Shown: positions 14,286-27,849, counted from the stretch's first letter. The stretch: DNA of 64,000 nucleotides from Crossaster papposus (GCA_037893245.1 JBAIAA010000253.1:1-64000); one strand, 5' to 3'. The notes: generated from the sequence alone by a model not told the origin. Numbers and translations are program-made.

Positions 14286-17200
14286 AGCCTTGCATTTGTA
14301 GCCAAAATGAGCTATAATTCAGTTTTCTGAACAATTAACAATTGTAAGGGGTTAGCCTTGCATTTTTATCCCAAATGAGCCCAAATTAAGTTATCCAAAC
14401 ATTTAACAATTGTAAGGGGTTAGCCTTGCATTTGTATCCAAAATGAGCTACAATTGAGTTTTCTGAATAATTAACAATTGTAAGGGGTTAGCCTTGCATT
14501 TTTATCCCAAATGAGCCAAAATTAAGTTATCAAAACATTTAACAACTGTAAGGGGTTAGCCTTGCATTTTTATCCAAAATGGGCTATAATTGAGTTTTCT
14601 GAACAATTAACAATTGTAAGGGGTTAGCCTTGTATTTGTAGCCAAAATGAGCTAAAATTCAGTTTTCGGAATAATTAACAATTGTAAGGGGTTAGCCTTG
14701 CATTTTTATCCAAAATGGGCTATAATTGAGTTTTCTACCAATTAACAATTGTAAGGGGTTAGCCTTGCTTTTGTAGCCAAAATAAGCTATAATTTAGTTT
14801 TCTGAATAATTAACCATTGTAAGGGGTTAGCCTTGCATTTGTAGCCAAAATGAGCTATAATTCAGTCTTCTGAATAATTAACAATTGTAAGGGGTTAGCC
14901 TTGCATTTGTAGCCAAAATGAGCTATAATTGAGTTTTCTGAATAATTAACAATTGTAAGGGGTTAGCCTTGCATTTGTAGCCAAAATAAGCTATAATTTA
15001 GTTTTCTGAATAATTAACAATTGTAAGGGGTTAGCCTTGCATTTTTACCCAAAATGGGCTATAATTGAGTTTTCTGAACAATTAACAATTGTAAGGGGTT
15101 AGCCTTGCATTTGTATCCCAAATGAGCTATAATTGAGTTTTCTGAACAATTAACAATTGTAAGGGGTTAGCCTTGCAGTTTTATCCCAAATGAGCCAAAA
15201 TTAAGTTATCCAAACATTTAACAATTGTAAGGGGTTAGCCTTGCATTTGTAGCCAAAATGAGCTATAATTCAGTCTTCTGAATAATTAACAATTGTAAGG
15301 GGTTAGCCTTGCATTTGTAGCCAAAATGAGCTATAATTGAGTTTTCTGAATAATTAACAATTGTAAGGGGTTAGCCTTGCATTTGTAGCCAAAATAAGCT
15401 ATAATTGAGTTTTCTGAATAATTAACAATTGTAAGGGGTTAGCCTTGCATTTGTATCCAAAATGAGCTATAATTCAGTTTTCTGAATAATTAACAATTGT
15501 AAGGGGTTAGCCTTGCATTTGTATCCAAAATGAGCTACAATTGAGTTTTCTGAATAATTAACAATTGTAAGGGGATAGCCTTGCATTTGTAGCCAAAATG
15601 AGCTATAATTAAGTTTTCTGAATAATTAAAAATTGTAAGGGGTTAGCCTTGCATTTGTAGCCAAAATGAGCTATAATTCAGTTTTCTGAATAATTATCAA
15701 TTGTAAGGGGTTAGCCTTGCATTTGTAGCCAAAATGAGCTATAATTGAGTTTTCTGAATAATTAACAATTGTAAGGGGTTAGCCTTGCATTTGTAGCCAA
15801 AATGAGCTATAATTCAGTTTTCTGAATAATTAACAATTGTAAGGGGTTAGCCTTGCATTTGTAGCCAAAATGAGCTATAATTCAGTTTTCTGAATAATTA
15901 TCAAATGTAAGGGGTTAGCCTTGCATTTGTAGCCAAAATGAGCTATAATTGAGTTTTCTGAATAATTAACAATTGTAAGGGGTTAGCCTTGCATTTGTAG
16001 CCAAAATGAGCTATAATTCAGTTTTCTGAATAATTAACAATTGTAAGGGGTTAGCCTTGCATTTGTAGCCAAAATGAGCTATAATTGAGTTTTCTGAACA
16101 ATTAACAATTGTAAGGGGTTAGCCTTGCATTTGTAGCCAAAATGAGCTATAATTCAGTTTTCTGAATAATTAACAATTGTAAGGGGTTAGCCTTGCATTG
16201 TTATCCAAAATGGGCTATAATTGAGTTTTCTGAACAATTAACAATTGTAAGGGGTTAGCCTTGCATTTGTAGCCAAAATGAGCTATAATTGAGTTTTCTG
16301 AATAATTAACAATTGTAAGGGGATAGCCTTGCATTTGTAGCCAAAATGAGCTATAATTAAGTTTTCTGAATAATTAAAAATTGTAAGGGGTTAGCCTTGC
16401 ATTTGTAGCCAAAATGAGCTATAATTGAGTTTTCTGAATAATTAACAATTTTAAGGGGTTAGCCTTGCATTTGTATCCAAAATGAGCTATAATTCAGTTT
16501 TCTGAATAATTAATAATTGTAAGGGGTTAGCCTTGCATTTGTATCCAAAATGGGCTATAATTAAGTTTTCTGAACAATTATCAATTGTAAGGGGTTAGCA
16601 TTGCATTTGTAGCCAAAATGAGCTATAATTCAGTTTTCTGAATAATTAACAATTGTAAGGGTTAGCCTTGCATTTGTTGCCAAAATGAGCTATAATTGAG
16701 TTTTGTGAATAATTAACAATTGTAAGGGGTCAGCCTTGCATTTGTAGCCAAAATGAGCTATAATTGAGTTTTCTGAACAATTAACAAATGTAAGGGGTTA
16801 GCCTTGCATTTTTATCTAAAATGGGCTATAATTGAGTTTTCTGAATAATTAAAAATTGTAAGCGGTTAGCCTTGCATTTGTATCCAAAATGGGCTATAAT
16901 TGAGTTTTCTGAACAATTAACAAATGTAAGGGGTTAGCCTTGCATTTTTATCTAAAATGGGCTATAATTGAGTTTTCTGAATAATTAACAATGGTAAGGG
17001 GTTAGCCTTGCATTTGTAGCCAAAATGAGCTATAATTCAGTTTTATTAATAATTAACAATTGTAAGGGGTTAGCCTTGCATTTTTATCCAAAATGAGCTA
17101 TAATTCAGTTTTCTGAATAATTAACAATTGTAAGGGGTTAGCCTTGCATTTTTATCCAAAATGGGCTATAATTGAGTTTTCTGAATAATTAACAATTGTA

Positions 17201-19130
17201 AGGGGTTAGCCTTGCATTTGTATCCAAAATGAGCTATAAATGAGTTTTCTGAATAATTAACAATTGTAAGGGGTTAGCCTTGCATTTGTAGCCAAAATGA
17301 GCTATAATTGAGTTTTGTGAATAATTAACAATTGTAAGGGGTTAGCCTTGCATTTGTATCCAAAATGAGCTATAGTTCAGTTGTATTAATAATTAACAAT
17401 TGTAAGGGGTTAGCCTTGCATTTTTATCCAAAATGAGCTATAATTCAGTTTTCTGAATAATTAACAATTGTAAGGGGTTAGCCTTGCATTTTTATCCAAA
17501 ATGGGCTATAATTGAGTTTTCTGAATAATTAAAAATTGTAAGCGGTTAGCCTTGCATTTGTATCCAAAATGGGCTATAATTGAGTTTTCTGAACAATTAA
17601 CAAATGTAAGGGGTTAGCCTTGCATTTGTAGCCAAAATGAGCTATAATTGAGTTTTCTGAATAATTAACAATTGTAAGGGGTTAGCCTTGCATTTGTAGC
17701 CAAAATGAGCTATAATTCAGTTTTCTGAATAATTAAAAATTGTAAGCGGTTAGCCTTGCATTTTTATCCCAAATGGGCTATAATTGAGTTTTCTGAATAA
17801 TTAACAATTCTAAGGGGTTAGCCTTGCATTTGTATCCAAAATGGGCTATAATTGAGTTTTCTGAACAATTATCAATTGTAAGGGTTTAGCCCTGCATTTG
17901 AAACCAAAATGAGCTATAATTGAGTTTTCTGAATAATTAACAATTGTAAGGGGTTAGCCTTGCATTTGTATCCAAAATGAGCTATAATTGAGTTTTCTGA
18001 ATAATTTACAATTGTAAGGGGTTAGCCTTGCATTTGTTTCCAAAATGGGCTATAATTGAGTTTTCTGAACAATTATCAATTGTAAGGGGTTAGCCTTGCA
18101 TTTGTAGCCAAAATGAGCTATAATTCAGTTTTCTGAATAATTAACAATTGTAAGGGGCTAGCCTTGCATTTGTAGCCAAAATGAGCTATAATTCAGTTTT
18201 CTGAATAATTAACAATTGTAAGGGGTTAGCCTTGCATTTGTAGCCAAAATGAGCTATAATTCAGTTTTCTGAATAATTATCAATTGTAAGGGGTTAGCCT
18301 TGCATTTGTAGCCAAAATGAGCTATAATTCAGTTTTCTGAATGACTATCAATTCGGGCGATTCACAATGCAGTGCGCCACCAAGCGTTTGACTCAAAAGA
18401 GCCACTTTTAAACTTTGCGGTCGACTTCTTCCGTATATCATACTGTAGTGAAATATCTATTCTTCATTGTTCACGCGAGGTACAACACAAACATAAATGT
18501 ATCCGGAAGCGTCGTTGATTAAAACATTGTTATTTGCAGAAAAAAATTGGAACTTTAATCGTGCGCATCCAAAAAGACGTAAAAACTGATGAGTTCATGC
18601 AAAATGAATACCGTTTTTCAAACTGATGTCGACTTTTTCCCATGATGCACTGCGGGTATAGCAGGATTTGCGCCTCCAACGGCAGCTTCTATGTATTGTG
18701 AATCGCTCGAATTGTAAGGGGTTAGCCTTGCATTTGTAGCCAAAATGAGCTATAATTGAGTTTTCTGAACAATTATCAATTGTAAGGGGTTAGCCTTGCA
18801 TTTGTAGCCAAAATTAGCTATAATTCAGTTTTCTGAATAATTAACAATTGTAAGGGGTTAGCCTTGCATTTGTAGCCAAAATGAGCTATAATTCAGTTTT
18901 CTTAATAATTAACAATTGTAAGGGGTTAGCCTTGCATTTGTAGCCAAAATGAGCTACAATTCAGTTTTCTGAATAATTAACAATTGTAAGGGGTTAGCCT
19001 TGCATTTGTAGCCAAAATGAGCTATAATTCAGTTTTCTGAATAATTATCAATTGTAAGGGGTTAGCCTTGCATTTGTAGCCAAAATGAGCTATAATTCAG
19101 TTTTCTGAATAATTAACAATTGTAAGGGGT
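14286..19130. repeat. 4846-bp satellite segmental duplication, copy 2
   Basis: Second copy of the preceding block, visibly almost identical. One of the few differences is tataattta near 14995 against tataattga near 10149. Similarity ends near 19160, where monomers stop matching copy 1. The very low divergence implies a recent duplication or ongoing homogenisation. Confidence 0.9.
18354..18709. mobile_element. 356-bp MITE inserted in the satellite (copy 2)
   Basis: Same length, ends and flanks as the copy at 13508, exactly 4846 bp away. It therefore arrived by duplication of the surrounding satellite block and not by a second insertion. Confidence 0.85.
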
Positions 19131-19159
19131 TAGCCTTGCATTTGTAGCCAAAATGAGCT

Positions 19160-22100
19160 ATAATTGAGTTTTCTGAATAATTAACAATTGTAAGGGGTTA
19201 GACTTGCATTTGTAGCCAAAATGAGCTATAATTGAGTTTTCTGAATAATTAAAAATTGTAAGCGGTTAGCCTTGCATTTTTATCCAAAATGGGCTATAAT
19301 TGAGTTTTCTGAATAATTAACAATTCTAAGGGGTTAGCCTTGCATTTGTATCCAAAATGAGCTATAATTCAGTTTTCTGAATAATTAACAATTGTAAGGG
19401 GTTATCCTTGCATTTGTATCCAAAATGGGCTATAATTGAGTTTTCTGAACAATTATCAATTGTAAGGGTTTAGCCTTGCATTTGAAGCCAAAATGAGCTA
19501 TAATTCAGTTTTCTGAATAATTAACAAATGTAAGGGGTTAGCCTTGCATTTTTATCCAAAATGGGCTATTATTGAGTTTTCTGAACAATTAACAATTGTA
19601 AGGGGTTAGCCTTGCATTTTTACCCAAAATGGGTTATAATTGAGTTTTCTGAACAATTAACAATTGTAAGGGGTTAGCCTTGCATTTGTATCCAAAATGA
19701 GCAAAAATTCGGTTTTCTGAATAATTAACAATTGTAAGGGGTTAGCCTTGCATTTGTATCCAAAATGAGCAAAAATTCGGATTTGTGAGAAATTAAGAGT
19801 TGTAAGGGGTTAGCCTTGTATTTGTATCCAAAATGAGCAAAAATTAAGATTTGTGTAAAATTAAGAATTGTAAGGGGTTAGCCTTGCATTTTTATCCAAA
19901 ATGAGCAAAAATTTAGATTTGTGAGAAATTAAGAATTGTAAGGGGTTAGCCTTACTTTTTATTAAAAAAATTAGCTAAAATAAGCATTTGTGAGAAATTA
20001 AGAATTGTAAGGGGTTAGCCTTGCATTTTTACCCAAAATGGGCTAAAACTAAGTTTTCTGAATAATTAACAAATGTAAGGGGTTAGCCTTGCATTTTTAT
20101 CCAAAATGGGCTATTATTGAGTTTTCTGAACAATTAACAATTGTAAGGGGTTAGCCTTGCATTTTTACCCAAAATGGGTTATAATTGAGTTTTCTGAACA
20201 ATTAACAATTGTAAGGGGTTAGCCTTGCATTTGTATCCAAAATGAGCAAAAATTCGGTTTTCTGAATAATTAACAATTGTAAGGGGTTAGCCTTGCATTT
20301 GTATTCAAAATGAGCAAAAATTCGGATTTGTGAGAAATTAAGAGTTGTAAGGGGTTAGCCTTGTATTTGTATCCAAAATGAGCAAAAATTAAGATTTGTG
20401 TAAAATTAAGAATTGTAAGGGGTTAGCCTTGCATTTTTATCCAAAATGAGCAAAAATTTAGATTTGTGAGAAATTAAGAATTGTAAGGGGTTAGCCTTAC
20501 TTTTTATTAAAAAAATTAGCTAAAATAAGCATTTGTGAGAAATTAAGAATTGTAAGGGGTTAGCCTTGCATTTTTCTCAAAAATTGGCTAAAATGAGTTT
20601 TCTGAACTATTAACAATTGTAAGGGGTTAGCCTTGCATTTTTATACAAAATGAGCAAAATGTAGGATTTGTGAAAAATTAAGATTTGTAAGGGGTTAGCC
20701 TTACTTGTTATCAAAAAATGAGCTAAAATTAGGATTTGTGAGAAATTAAGAATTGTAAGGGGTTAGCCTTGCATTTTTATCAAAAATGGGCTAAAATGAG
20801 TTTTCTGAACTATTAACAATTGTAAGGGGTTAGCCTTGCATTTTTACCCAAAATGGGCTAAAACTGAGTTTTCTGAATAATTAACAAATGTAAGGGGTTA
20901 GCCTTGCATTTTTATCCAAAATGGGCTATTATTGAGTTTTCTGAACAATTAACAATTGTAAGGGGTTAGCCTTGCATTTTTACCCAAAATGGGTTATAAT
21001 TGAGTTTTCTGAACAATTAACAATTGTAAGGGGTTAGCCTTGCATTTGTAGCCAAAATGAGCTATTATTGAGTTTTCTGAATAATTAACAATTGTAAGGG
21101 GTTAGCCTTGCATTTGTATCCAAAATGAGCAAAAATTCGGATTTGTGAGAAATTAAGAGTTGTAAGGGGTTAGCCTTGTATTTGTATCCAAAATGAGCAA
21201 AAATTAAGATTTGTGTAAAATTAAGAATTGTAAGGGGTTAGCCTTGCATTTTTATCCAAAATGAGCAAAAATTGAGATTTGTGAGAAATTAAGAATTGTA
21301 AAGGGTTAGCCTTACTTTTTATTAAAAAAATTAGCTAAAATAAGCATTTGTGAGAAATTAAGAATTGTAAGGGGTTAGCCTTGCATTTTTATCAAAAATT
21401 GGCTAAAATGAGTTTTCTGAACTATTAACAATTGTAAGGGGTTAGCCTTGCATTTTTATACAAAATGAGCTAAAATTGAGTTTTGTGAACACTTAATAAT
21501 TGTAAGGGGTTAGCCTTGCATTTTTATCTAAAATGAGCAAAATGTAGGATTTGTGAGAAATTAAGATTTGTAAGGGGTTAGCCTTACTTGTTATCCAAAA
21601 ATGAGCTAAAATTAGGATTTGTGAGAAATTAAGAATTGTAAGGGGTTAGCCTTGCATTTTTATCCAAAATGAGCACAAATTAGGATATGTGAAAAATTTA
21701 GAATTGTAAGGGGTTAGCCTTACTTTTCATCAAAAAATGAGCAAAAATTAAGAATTGTAAGGGGTTAGCCTTACTTTTTATCAAAAACTGAGCTTAAATT
21801 AAAATATGTGAAAAATTAAGAATTGTAAGGGGTTAGCCTTGTATTTTTATCTAAAATGAGCAACAATTAGGATTTGTGAGAAATTAAGAATTGTAAGGGG
21901 TTAGCCTTACATTTTTATCTAAAATGAGCAAAAATTCGGTTTTCTGAATAATTAACAATTGTAAGGGGTTAGCCTTGCATTTGTATCCAAAATGAGCAAA
22001 AATTCGGATTTGTGAGAAATTAAGAGTTGTAAGGGGTTAGCCTTGTATTTGTATCCAAAATGAGCAAAAATTAAGATTGGTGTAAAATTAAGAATTGTAA

Positions 22101-24130
22101 GGGGTTAGCCTTGCATTTTTATCCAAAATGAGCAAAAATTGAGATTTGTGAGAAATTAAGAATTGTAAGGGGTTAGCCTTACTTTTTATTAAAAAAATTA
22201 GCTAAAATAAGCATTTGTGAGAAATTAAGAATTGTAAGGGGTTAGCCTTGCATTTTTATCAAAAATTGGCTAAAATGAGTTTTCTGAACTATTAACAATT
22301 GTAAGGGGTTAGCCTTGCATTTTTATACAAAATGAGCTAAAATTGAGTTTTGTGAACACTTAATAATTGTAAGGGGTTAGCCTTGCATTTTTATCTAAAA
22401 TGAGCAAAATGTAGGATTTGTGAGAAATTAAGATTTGTAAGGGGTTAGCCTTACTTGTTATCAAAAAATGAGCTAAAATTAGGATTTGTGAGAAATTAAG
22501 AATTGTAAGGGGTTAGCCTTGCATTTTTATCCAAAATGAGCACAAATTAGGATATGTGAAAAATTAAGAATTGTAAGGGGTTAGCCTTACTTTTCATCAA
22601 AAAATGAGCAAAAATTAAGAATTGTAAGGGGTTAGCCTTACTTTTTATCAAAAACTGAGCTTAAATTAAAATATGTGAAAAATTAAGAATTGTAAGGGGT
22701 TGGCCTTGTATTTTTATCTAAAATGAGCAACAATTAGGATTTGTGAGAAATTAAGAATTGTAAGGGGTTAGCCTTACATTTTTATCTAAAATGAGCAAAA
22801 ATTAGGATTTGTGAAAAATTTAGAATTGTAAGGGGTTAACCTTGTATTTTTATCTAAAATGAGCAAAAATTAAGATTTGTGAGAAATTAAGAATTGTAAG
22901 GGGTTAGCCTTACATTTTTATTTAAAATGAGCAAAAAATAGGATTTGTGAGAAATTTATAATTGTAAGGGGTTAGCCTTACTTTTTAACCAAAATGAGCA
23001 AAAATTGAGATTTGTGAGAAATTAAGAATTGTAAGGGGTTAGCCTTGCATTTGTATCCAAAATGTGCAAAAATTAGGATTTGTGAGAAATTAAGAATTGT
23101 AAGGTGTTAGCCTTGAATTTGTATCTAAAATGAGCAAAAATTAAGATTGGTGAGAAATTAAGAATTGTAAGGGGTTAGCCTTACTTTTTATCAAAAAATG
23201 AGCTAAAATTAGGATTTGTGAGAAATTAAGAATTGTAAGGGGTTAGCCTTACATTTTTATCTAAAATAAGCAAAAATTAGGATTTGTGAGAAATTAAGAA
23301 TTGTTAGGGGTTAGCCTTGTATTTGTATCCAAAATGAGCAAAAAACTTTATCGAAAATGAGCAAAAATTAAGATTTGTTAGAAATTAAGATTTGTAAGGG
23401 GTTAGCCTTGCATTTTTATCTAAAATGAGCAACAATTAAGATTTGTGAGAAATTAAGAATTGTAAGTGGTTAGCCTTACTTTTTATCAAAAACTGAGCTA
23501 AAATTAGGAATTGTGAGAAATTAAGAATTGTAATGGGTTAGCCTTACATTTTTATCTAAAATGAGCAAAATTTAGGATTTGTGAGAAATTAAGAATTGTA
23601 AGGGGTTAGCCTTACTTTTTATCAAAAAATGAGCTAAAATAAGGATTTGTGAGAAATTAAGAATTGTTAGGGGTTAGCCTTGCATTTTTATCCGAAATAA
23701 GCTGAAATTGAGTTTTCTGAACAATTAACAATTGTAAGGGGTTAGCCTTGCATTTTTATATAAAATGAGCTAAAATTGAGTTTTGTGAACAATTAAGAAT
23801 TGTAAGAGGTTAGCCTTACATTTGTATCTAAAATGAGCAAAAATTAGGATTTGTGAAAAATTAAGAATTGTAAGGGGTTAGCCTTGCATTTGTATCCAAA
23901 ATGTGCTAAAATTGAGTGTTCTGAACAATTAATAATTGTTAGGGGTTAGACTTGCATTTTTATCCAAAATGGGCTAAAGTTGAGTTTTCTGAACAATTAA
24001 TAATGGTAAGGGGTAAGCCTAGCATTTTCCCCAAAATTGGGCAAACATTTGAATTTCTTAAAAAATGTAAATGCCTTGCATTTTTGTCAAAAATTGCAAC
24101 AAAATGAGATTTCTTAAAATAATGGATTCT
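19160..24130. repeat. Diverged satellite flank with variant monomers
   Basis: Monomers change to a gcaaaaattaggatttgtg type and become heterogeneous. Some are shortened to about 51 bp (21720-21770). Local multi-monomer repeats remain: the gggctattattgag variant at about 19563, 20106 and 20928, and a block near 21720 repeated about 866 bp later. The core TTGTAAGGGGTTAGCCTT persists in nearly every unit while the rest diverges. The array decays into single-copy DNA between about 24010 and 24130. Confidence 0.9.
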
Positions 24131-24767
24131 GAGGGGGAAACCATCTAACAAATATTAACACGATGACAATTTCGATACAAAACTGGTTTTTATTGTTTGC
24201 ACTGCTCTTGCTAAATTTAACACTTTACGAAAATACCTTCCGTCATAATCAAGTAGAAATATTGTATACATGCATTGTTTTATGTAAAGGAAATTAAAAT
24301 GTTAAGCAGCTAGTCAATACCATTTGAATACAAATTTTTAAAGAAGTCTTGAAAAGGAAGACAAAGCTAAACGTCTACAAGATGTCAACTCATCATTTCT
24401 AAGCTGTTTCAGCTATTTATATAAAAAAACCATGGGTTTAAACTATTCTCTTTCAACTCCAAAATTTACCAACAAATGCTTAAGGTCCATGCAAAATTGT
24501 AAAGCCTGGTACCGTGTACATTGCATGACCATACAGATTGCATAGTGTGACTTCAGGGGACAATTCCAAGATGGCTCAATGTTGCATCCTTCCTTTCTCC
24601 CCGTCAAATGTTCAACTCTGTTGATCACTACACGTTTAGTTATATTTACAAATAGTTGCATAATATACAGTTCTTAATAATTAGTACAAAATACACAAAC
24701 TAAAGTAGGCAAGTACATGTCAGTATTAGATGTAACATAAACAAAAATGCCTTTATTTGAGGTCCTG
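24131..24767. other. Single-copy-looking intergenic DNA
   Basis: About 640 bp of AT-rich sequence between the satellite and the GC-rich minisatellite. Short open frames exist on the minus strand but have no recognisable motif or splice context. I see no gene or repeat here. Confidence 0.6.
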
Positions 24768-26215
24768 TAAGGGACCGGTGGGCGATCTGCGAGGGACCTA
24801 GGAATGACCTTGGAGTGACCTTCGAGTGACCCGTAAATAACCCGGGAGTGACCCGAAAGCGACCCGGAAAAGGGGGGGGGGGGACCTGGAACGGACCTGG
24901 AAGGTACCTTGGAGAAACATGGGAGGTACCTTGGAGAAACATGGGAGGGACTTAGGAGGGACCTGGGGAATACCTGGGAGAATCCTGGGAGAGACCTTGG
25001 AGTGACCTGGGATGATCCTGTGATGGACCTAAGATAGACCTGTAAGAGACCTGGGAGTGGCCTGGGAGGGACTTGGGAGTTACCTAGGAGTGACCTTGAA
25101 GAGTCCTGGAAGAGTCCTGGAAGAAACCTGAGGTGACCCGAGGTGACCTGGGAAGGCCCTGGGAAGGTCCTGGGGGTGTCCTGAGAGTGACCTGGGGGGG
25201 ATTTTGGAGGACCTGGGAGGTACCTGGATGGTACCTTAGAGAGACATGGAAGGGACTTTGGAGAGACTTTGGAGAGACTTGGGAGAGACTTAGGAGAGAC
25301 CTGGGAGAGACCTGGGGGAGACCTGGGAGAACCCTGGGAGAGACCTGAGAGAGACCTGGGAGAGACCTGGGAGAGACCTGGGAGAGACCTGGGAGAGACC
25401 TGGGAGAGACCTTGGAGAGACCTGGGAGACCTGGGAGTGACCTGGGATGATCCTGTGATGGACCTAAGATAGACCTGGAAGGGACCTGGGAGAGACCTGG
25501 GAGTGGCCTGGGAGAGACTTAGGAGTTACCTGGGAGTGACCTTAAACAGCTCTGAAAGAGTCCGGGAATAAACCTGAGGTGACCTGGAAAGGCCCTGGGG
25601 TGTCATGAGAGTGACCTGGGAGGGACTTGGGAGGACCTGGGAGGGACTTGGGAGGACCTGGGAGGTACCTGGAAGGTACCTTAGAGAGACATGGAAGGGA
25701 CTTGGGAGGGACTTGGGAGAGACTTGGGAGGGACTTGGGAGAGACCTGGGAGAGACCTGAGAGAGACTCGGGAGAGACCTGGGAGTGACCTGGGTTGATC
25801 CTGTGATGGACTTAAGATAGACCTGGAAGGGACCTGAAAGTGACCTGAAAGAAACCTGAGGTGACCTGGGAAGGCCCTGGGGTGTCCCGAGAGTGACCTG
25901 GGAGGGACTTGGAAGGAGCTGGGAGGGACTTGTAGGACCTGGGAGGTACCTGGAAGGTACCTTGGAGAGACATGGGAGGAACTTAGGAGAGACCTGGGGG
26001 AGCTCGGGGGGGAGCTCGGGAGAGACCTGGGAGAGACCTCGGGGAGACCTCGGGGAGACCTGGGAGTGACCTGGGAGTGACCTGGGTTGATCCTGTGATG
26101 GACCTAAGATAGACCTGGAAGGGACCTGAAAGTGACCTGGGAGAAACCTGAGGTGACCTGGGAAGGACCTGGGAAAACCCTGGGAGTGACCCGACTTGGG
26201 AGGAACCTGGGGACA
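24768..26215. repeat. GC-rich minisatellite, 10-11-bp unit (GGGAGAGACCT type)
   Basis: A degenerate array of units like gggagagacct and gggagtgacct. A larger block beginning cctgtgatggacctaagata recurs near 25017, 25450, 25799 and 26091, so it has higher-order structure. Open frames on both strands here, rich in S, P, Q and V on the minus strand, only reflect the repeat composition and are not genes. The right side, with gatggacttgcagagact and an end actctg near 26271, resembles the hAT-like element E, which also contains 10-11-bp acttgcaggg repeats. Confidence 0.9.
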
Positions 26216-26475
26216 TGCAGACATGCAACACACCTGTGATGGACTTGCAGAGACTCCAATGCAACTCTGGGGAAAATTAGTACCGGTACTACAAGTCTTT
26301 ACAAAGGGTTACATGCAATATCAAAACATGATCATATAAACAGGTTTATGTACTTGAAAAAGGAGAAAACCTACTATTCTGAATGTAAAAAAAATAATCA
26401 TTAACAATTTGTCACTAACAGTTATAAATACATCAATTTCAATGTGAATTTTCATATCCTTAAAGGGATTATTCG

Positions 26476-27107
26476 AGTCTAATACAAGTCCCTGCAAGTC
26501 CTGATTTGAATATTTTGTGATTTGAATTGAAACTGAAGGACTTGTGATGGACTTGCAGGGACTTACAGGGGCCAATTTCATAGAGCTGCTATAAAGCACA
26601 ACAATTTGCTTAGCATGAAAATTTGTCCTTGGAGAAAAACAAGGTTACAGATCAAATTTTAACGTGATCTTTATTGTTTTCGATTGATAATCAGCTGTTT
26701 TTTTGCTTAGCATGTAAAACCCGTAGAATTGTTGCTGGTAACCTGTTTTTAATGAGCCCGACTTTTTTTGTGCTAAGCAAATTTTTGTGCTAAGAAAAAC
26801 ACGTAGAATTTTGGCTGGTAACCTGTTTTTAATGAGCAAGACTTTTTTGTGCTAAGCAAATTTTTATGCCAAGCAAATTTTTGTGCTTAGCAGCTCAATG
26901 AAATTGGCCACTGGTAGTTCCTGTAAGTCCATCACAAGTCCTTCAGTTCCAATTCAAATCACAAGCTATTTAAAACAGCTTTGACAAAAAGCATTCCTTT
27001 GTCATTGTTCATCCAGTTTAACTTGTGACTGCCTTTATGAAGGGACTTGTGACTGGCTTCACGGAAGGACTTGTGAACGAACTTGCAGGGACTCGACTAC
27101 AACTCTG
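26476..27107. mobile_element. hAT-like element E, copy 1, interrupted by element C
   Basis: The two parts, about 26476-26567 and 26910-27107, match the better-preserved copy at 53658-54344 (cttcagttccaattcaaatc, gcattcctttgtcattgtt, ggacttgtgaac). The right end is the inverse complement of CAGAGTTGTAGTCGAGT. Element C sits between the parts. Confidence 0.7.
26568..26909. mobile_element. MITE family C, copy 1 (nested in E)
   Basis: Left end GGGGCCAATTTCATAGAGCT and right end gcagctcaatgaaattggcc are inverted repeats. Inside are repeated gctaagcaaattt motifs shared with the copies at 30759 and 55353. No coding capacity seen. Confidence 0.8.
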
Positions 27108-27550
27108 ATTTCGATGGGACTTGGTACACAAGGCTAAACCTGCCCAAATCTCCTAAAATGAAGACAAGGATTTGGAGAGAGTTAGGAAGGCCTGAACAGT
27201 CCTAAATCCTCCAGTTTTAAAATCAATTGCATAACTGGACTAATTAAATATGGCAAATAAATACAGAATACGAAAACGGCGATTCTAAATAAAAATTTTT
27301 AACCAGTTACTATGGCAACAGGTCATTTATGCCGTGGTTACTAGATTTATAAATTACACATTTTGTCAATTTTTACCCTAGATACTTATATTTTAATAAC
27401 GCAATTTAATCATTTCAAGTAAAGGTGTACAAACTTAGCACCAAATTAAAAATGAAATCCACTTATCTTTTCATAAACAAACAAAAACCAGCAAATTTCT
27501 CAATTCTTTTTACCAATTAATTTTTTGTTATTTACATGCACCGTTCCTAA
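27108..27550. other. Intergenic DNA without recognised features
   Basis: AT-rich. No convincing open frame, splice context or repeat match to the rest of the window. Confidence 0.5.
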
Positions 27551-27705
27551 GCGCGGGATTATTTTTCACGAACATTGACCCCAGCGGGCCAAGGCCATTA
27601 GTCCGTGGGCAGCACACCCACACGTGCCAGCTGCGAGCCAATCGCTGACAGATATTTTCCGGCCGTGCTCCGAGTTGCTAGTGGCGTGTTTATGTCATCC
27701 GTTTA
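27551..27705 (-). mobile_element. Diverged copy of MITE family B
   Basis: Contains gcgcgggattatttttcac, gcagcacacccac, gctgacagatattttccgg and gtggcgtgtttatg in the same order as the B copy at 32132-32331. The TTAA ends and the full inverted repeats are not preserved. Confidence 0.55.
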
Positions 27706-27849
27706 GATTTTCTGAAAAATTGTGCATGTACATGTATACACGTCCTACAGCGCGATCTGGTTGAACAAGTTTTGAGTTCTAAAAGCAAGAATCTTCAAAA
27801 ATTATAGACTAACGTCTCACACTTTTGGTAGTAAAACAAGACACACTTA

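Larger units (their letters stand above)
1..24130. repeat. 68-bp tandem satellite array
   Basis: About 24 kb of head-to-tail monomers. The usual period is 68 bp, measured from the conserved box at 33, 101 and 169 onward. Each unit holds an invariant core TTGTAAGGGGTTAGCCTT followed by a variable half, either a tatccaaaatgggctataattg type or a cccaaatgagcccaaattaag type. Because 68 is not a multiple of 3 and the core carries stop codons, no long open frame survives, so the array is non-coding. The size and higher-order structure fit a centromeric, pericentromeric or subtelomeric satellite, but position on the chromosome cannot be told from the window. The array starts before base 1. Confidence 0.98.

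Noticed and set aside
1-24130. Satellite as a CRISPR array or telomere
   Set aside because: There is no repeat/unique-spacer alternation, since the whole 68-bp unit repeats, and the genome is eukaryotic. The ggggttag word is not a run of TTAGGG, so it is not telomeric repeat.
24700-26264. Long open frames on both strands over the GC-rich array, including a 235-residue S/P/Q/V-rich one
   Set aside because: They follow the 10-11-bp repeat in several frames at once, have no complex sequence, no splice context and no domain. They are products of the repeat.
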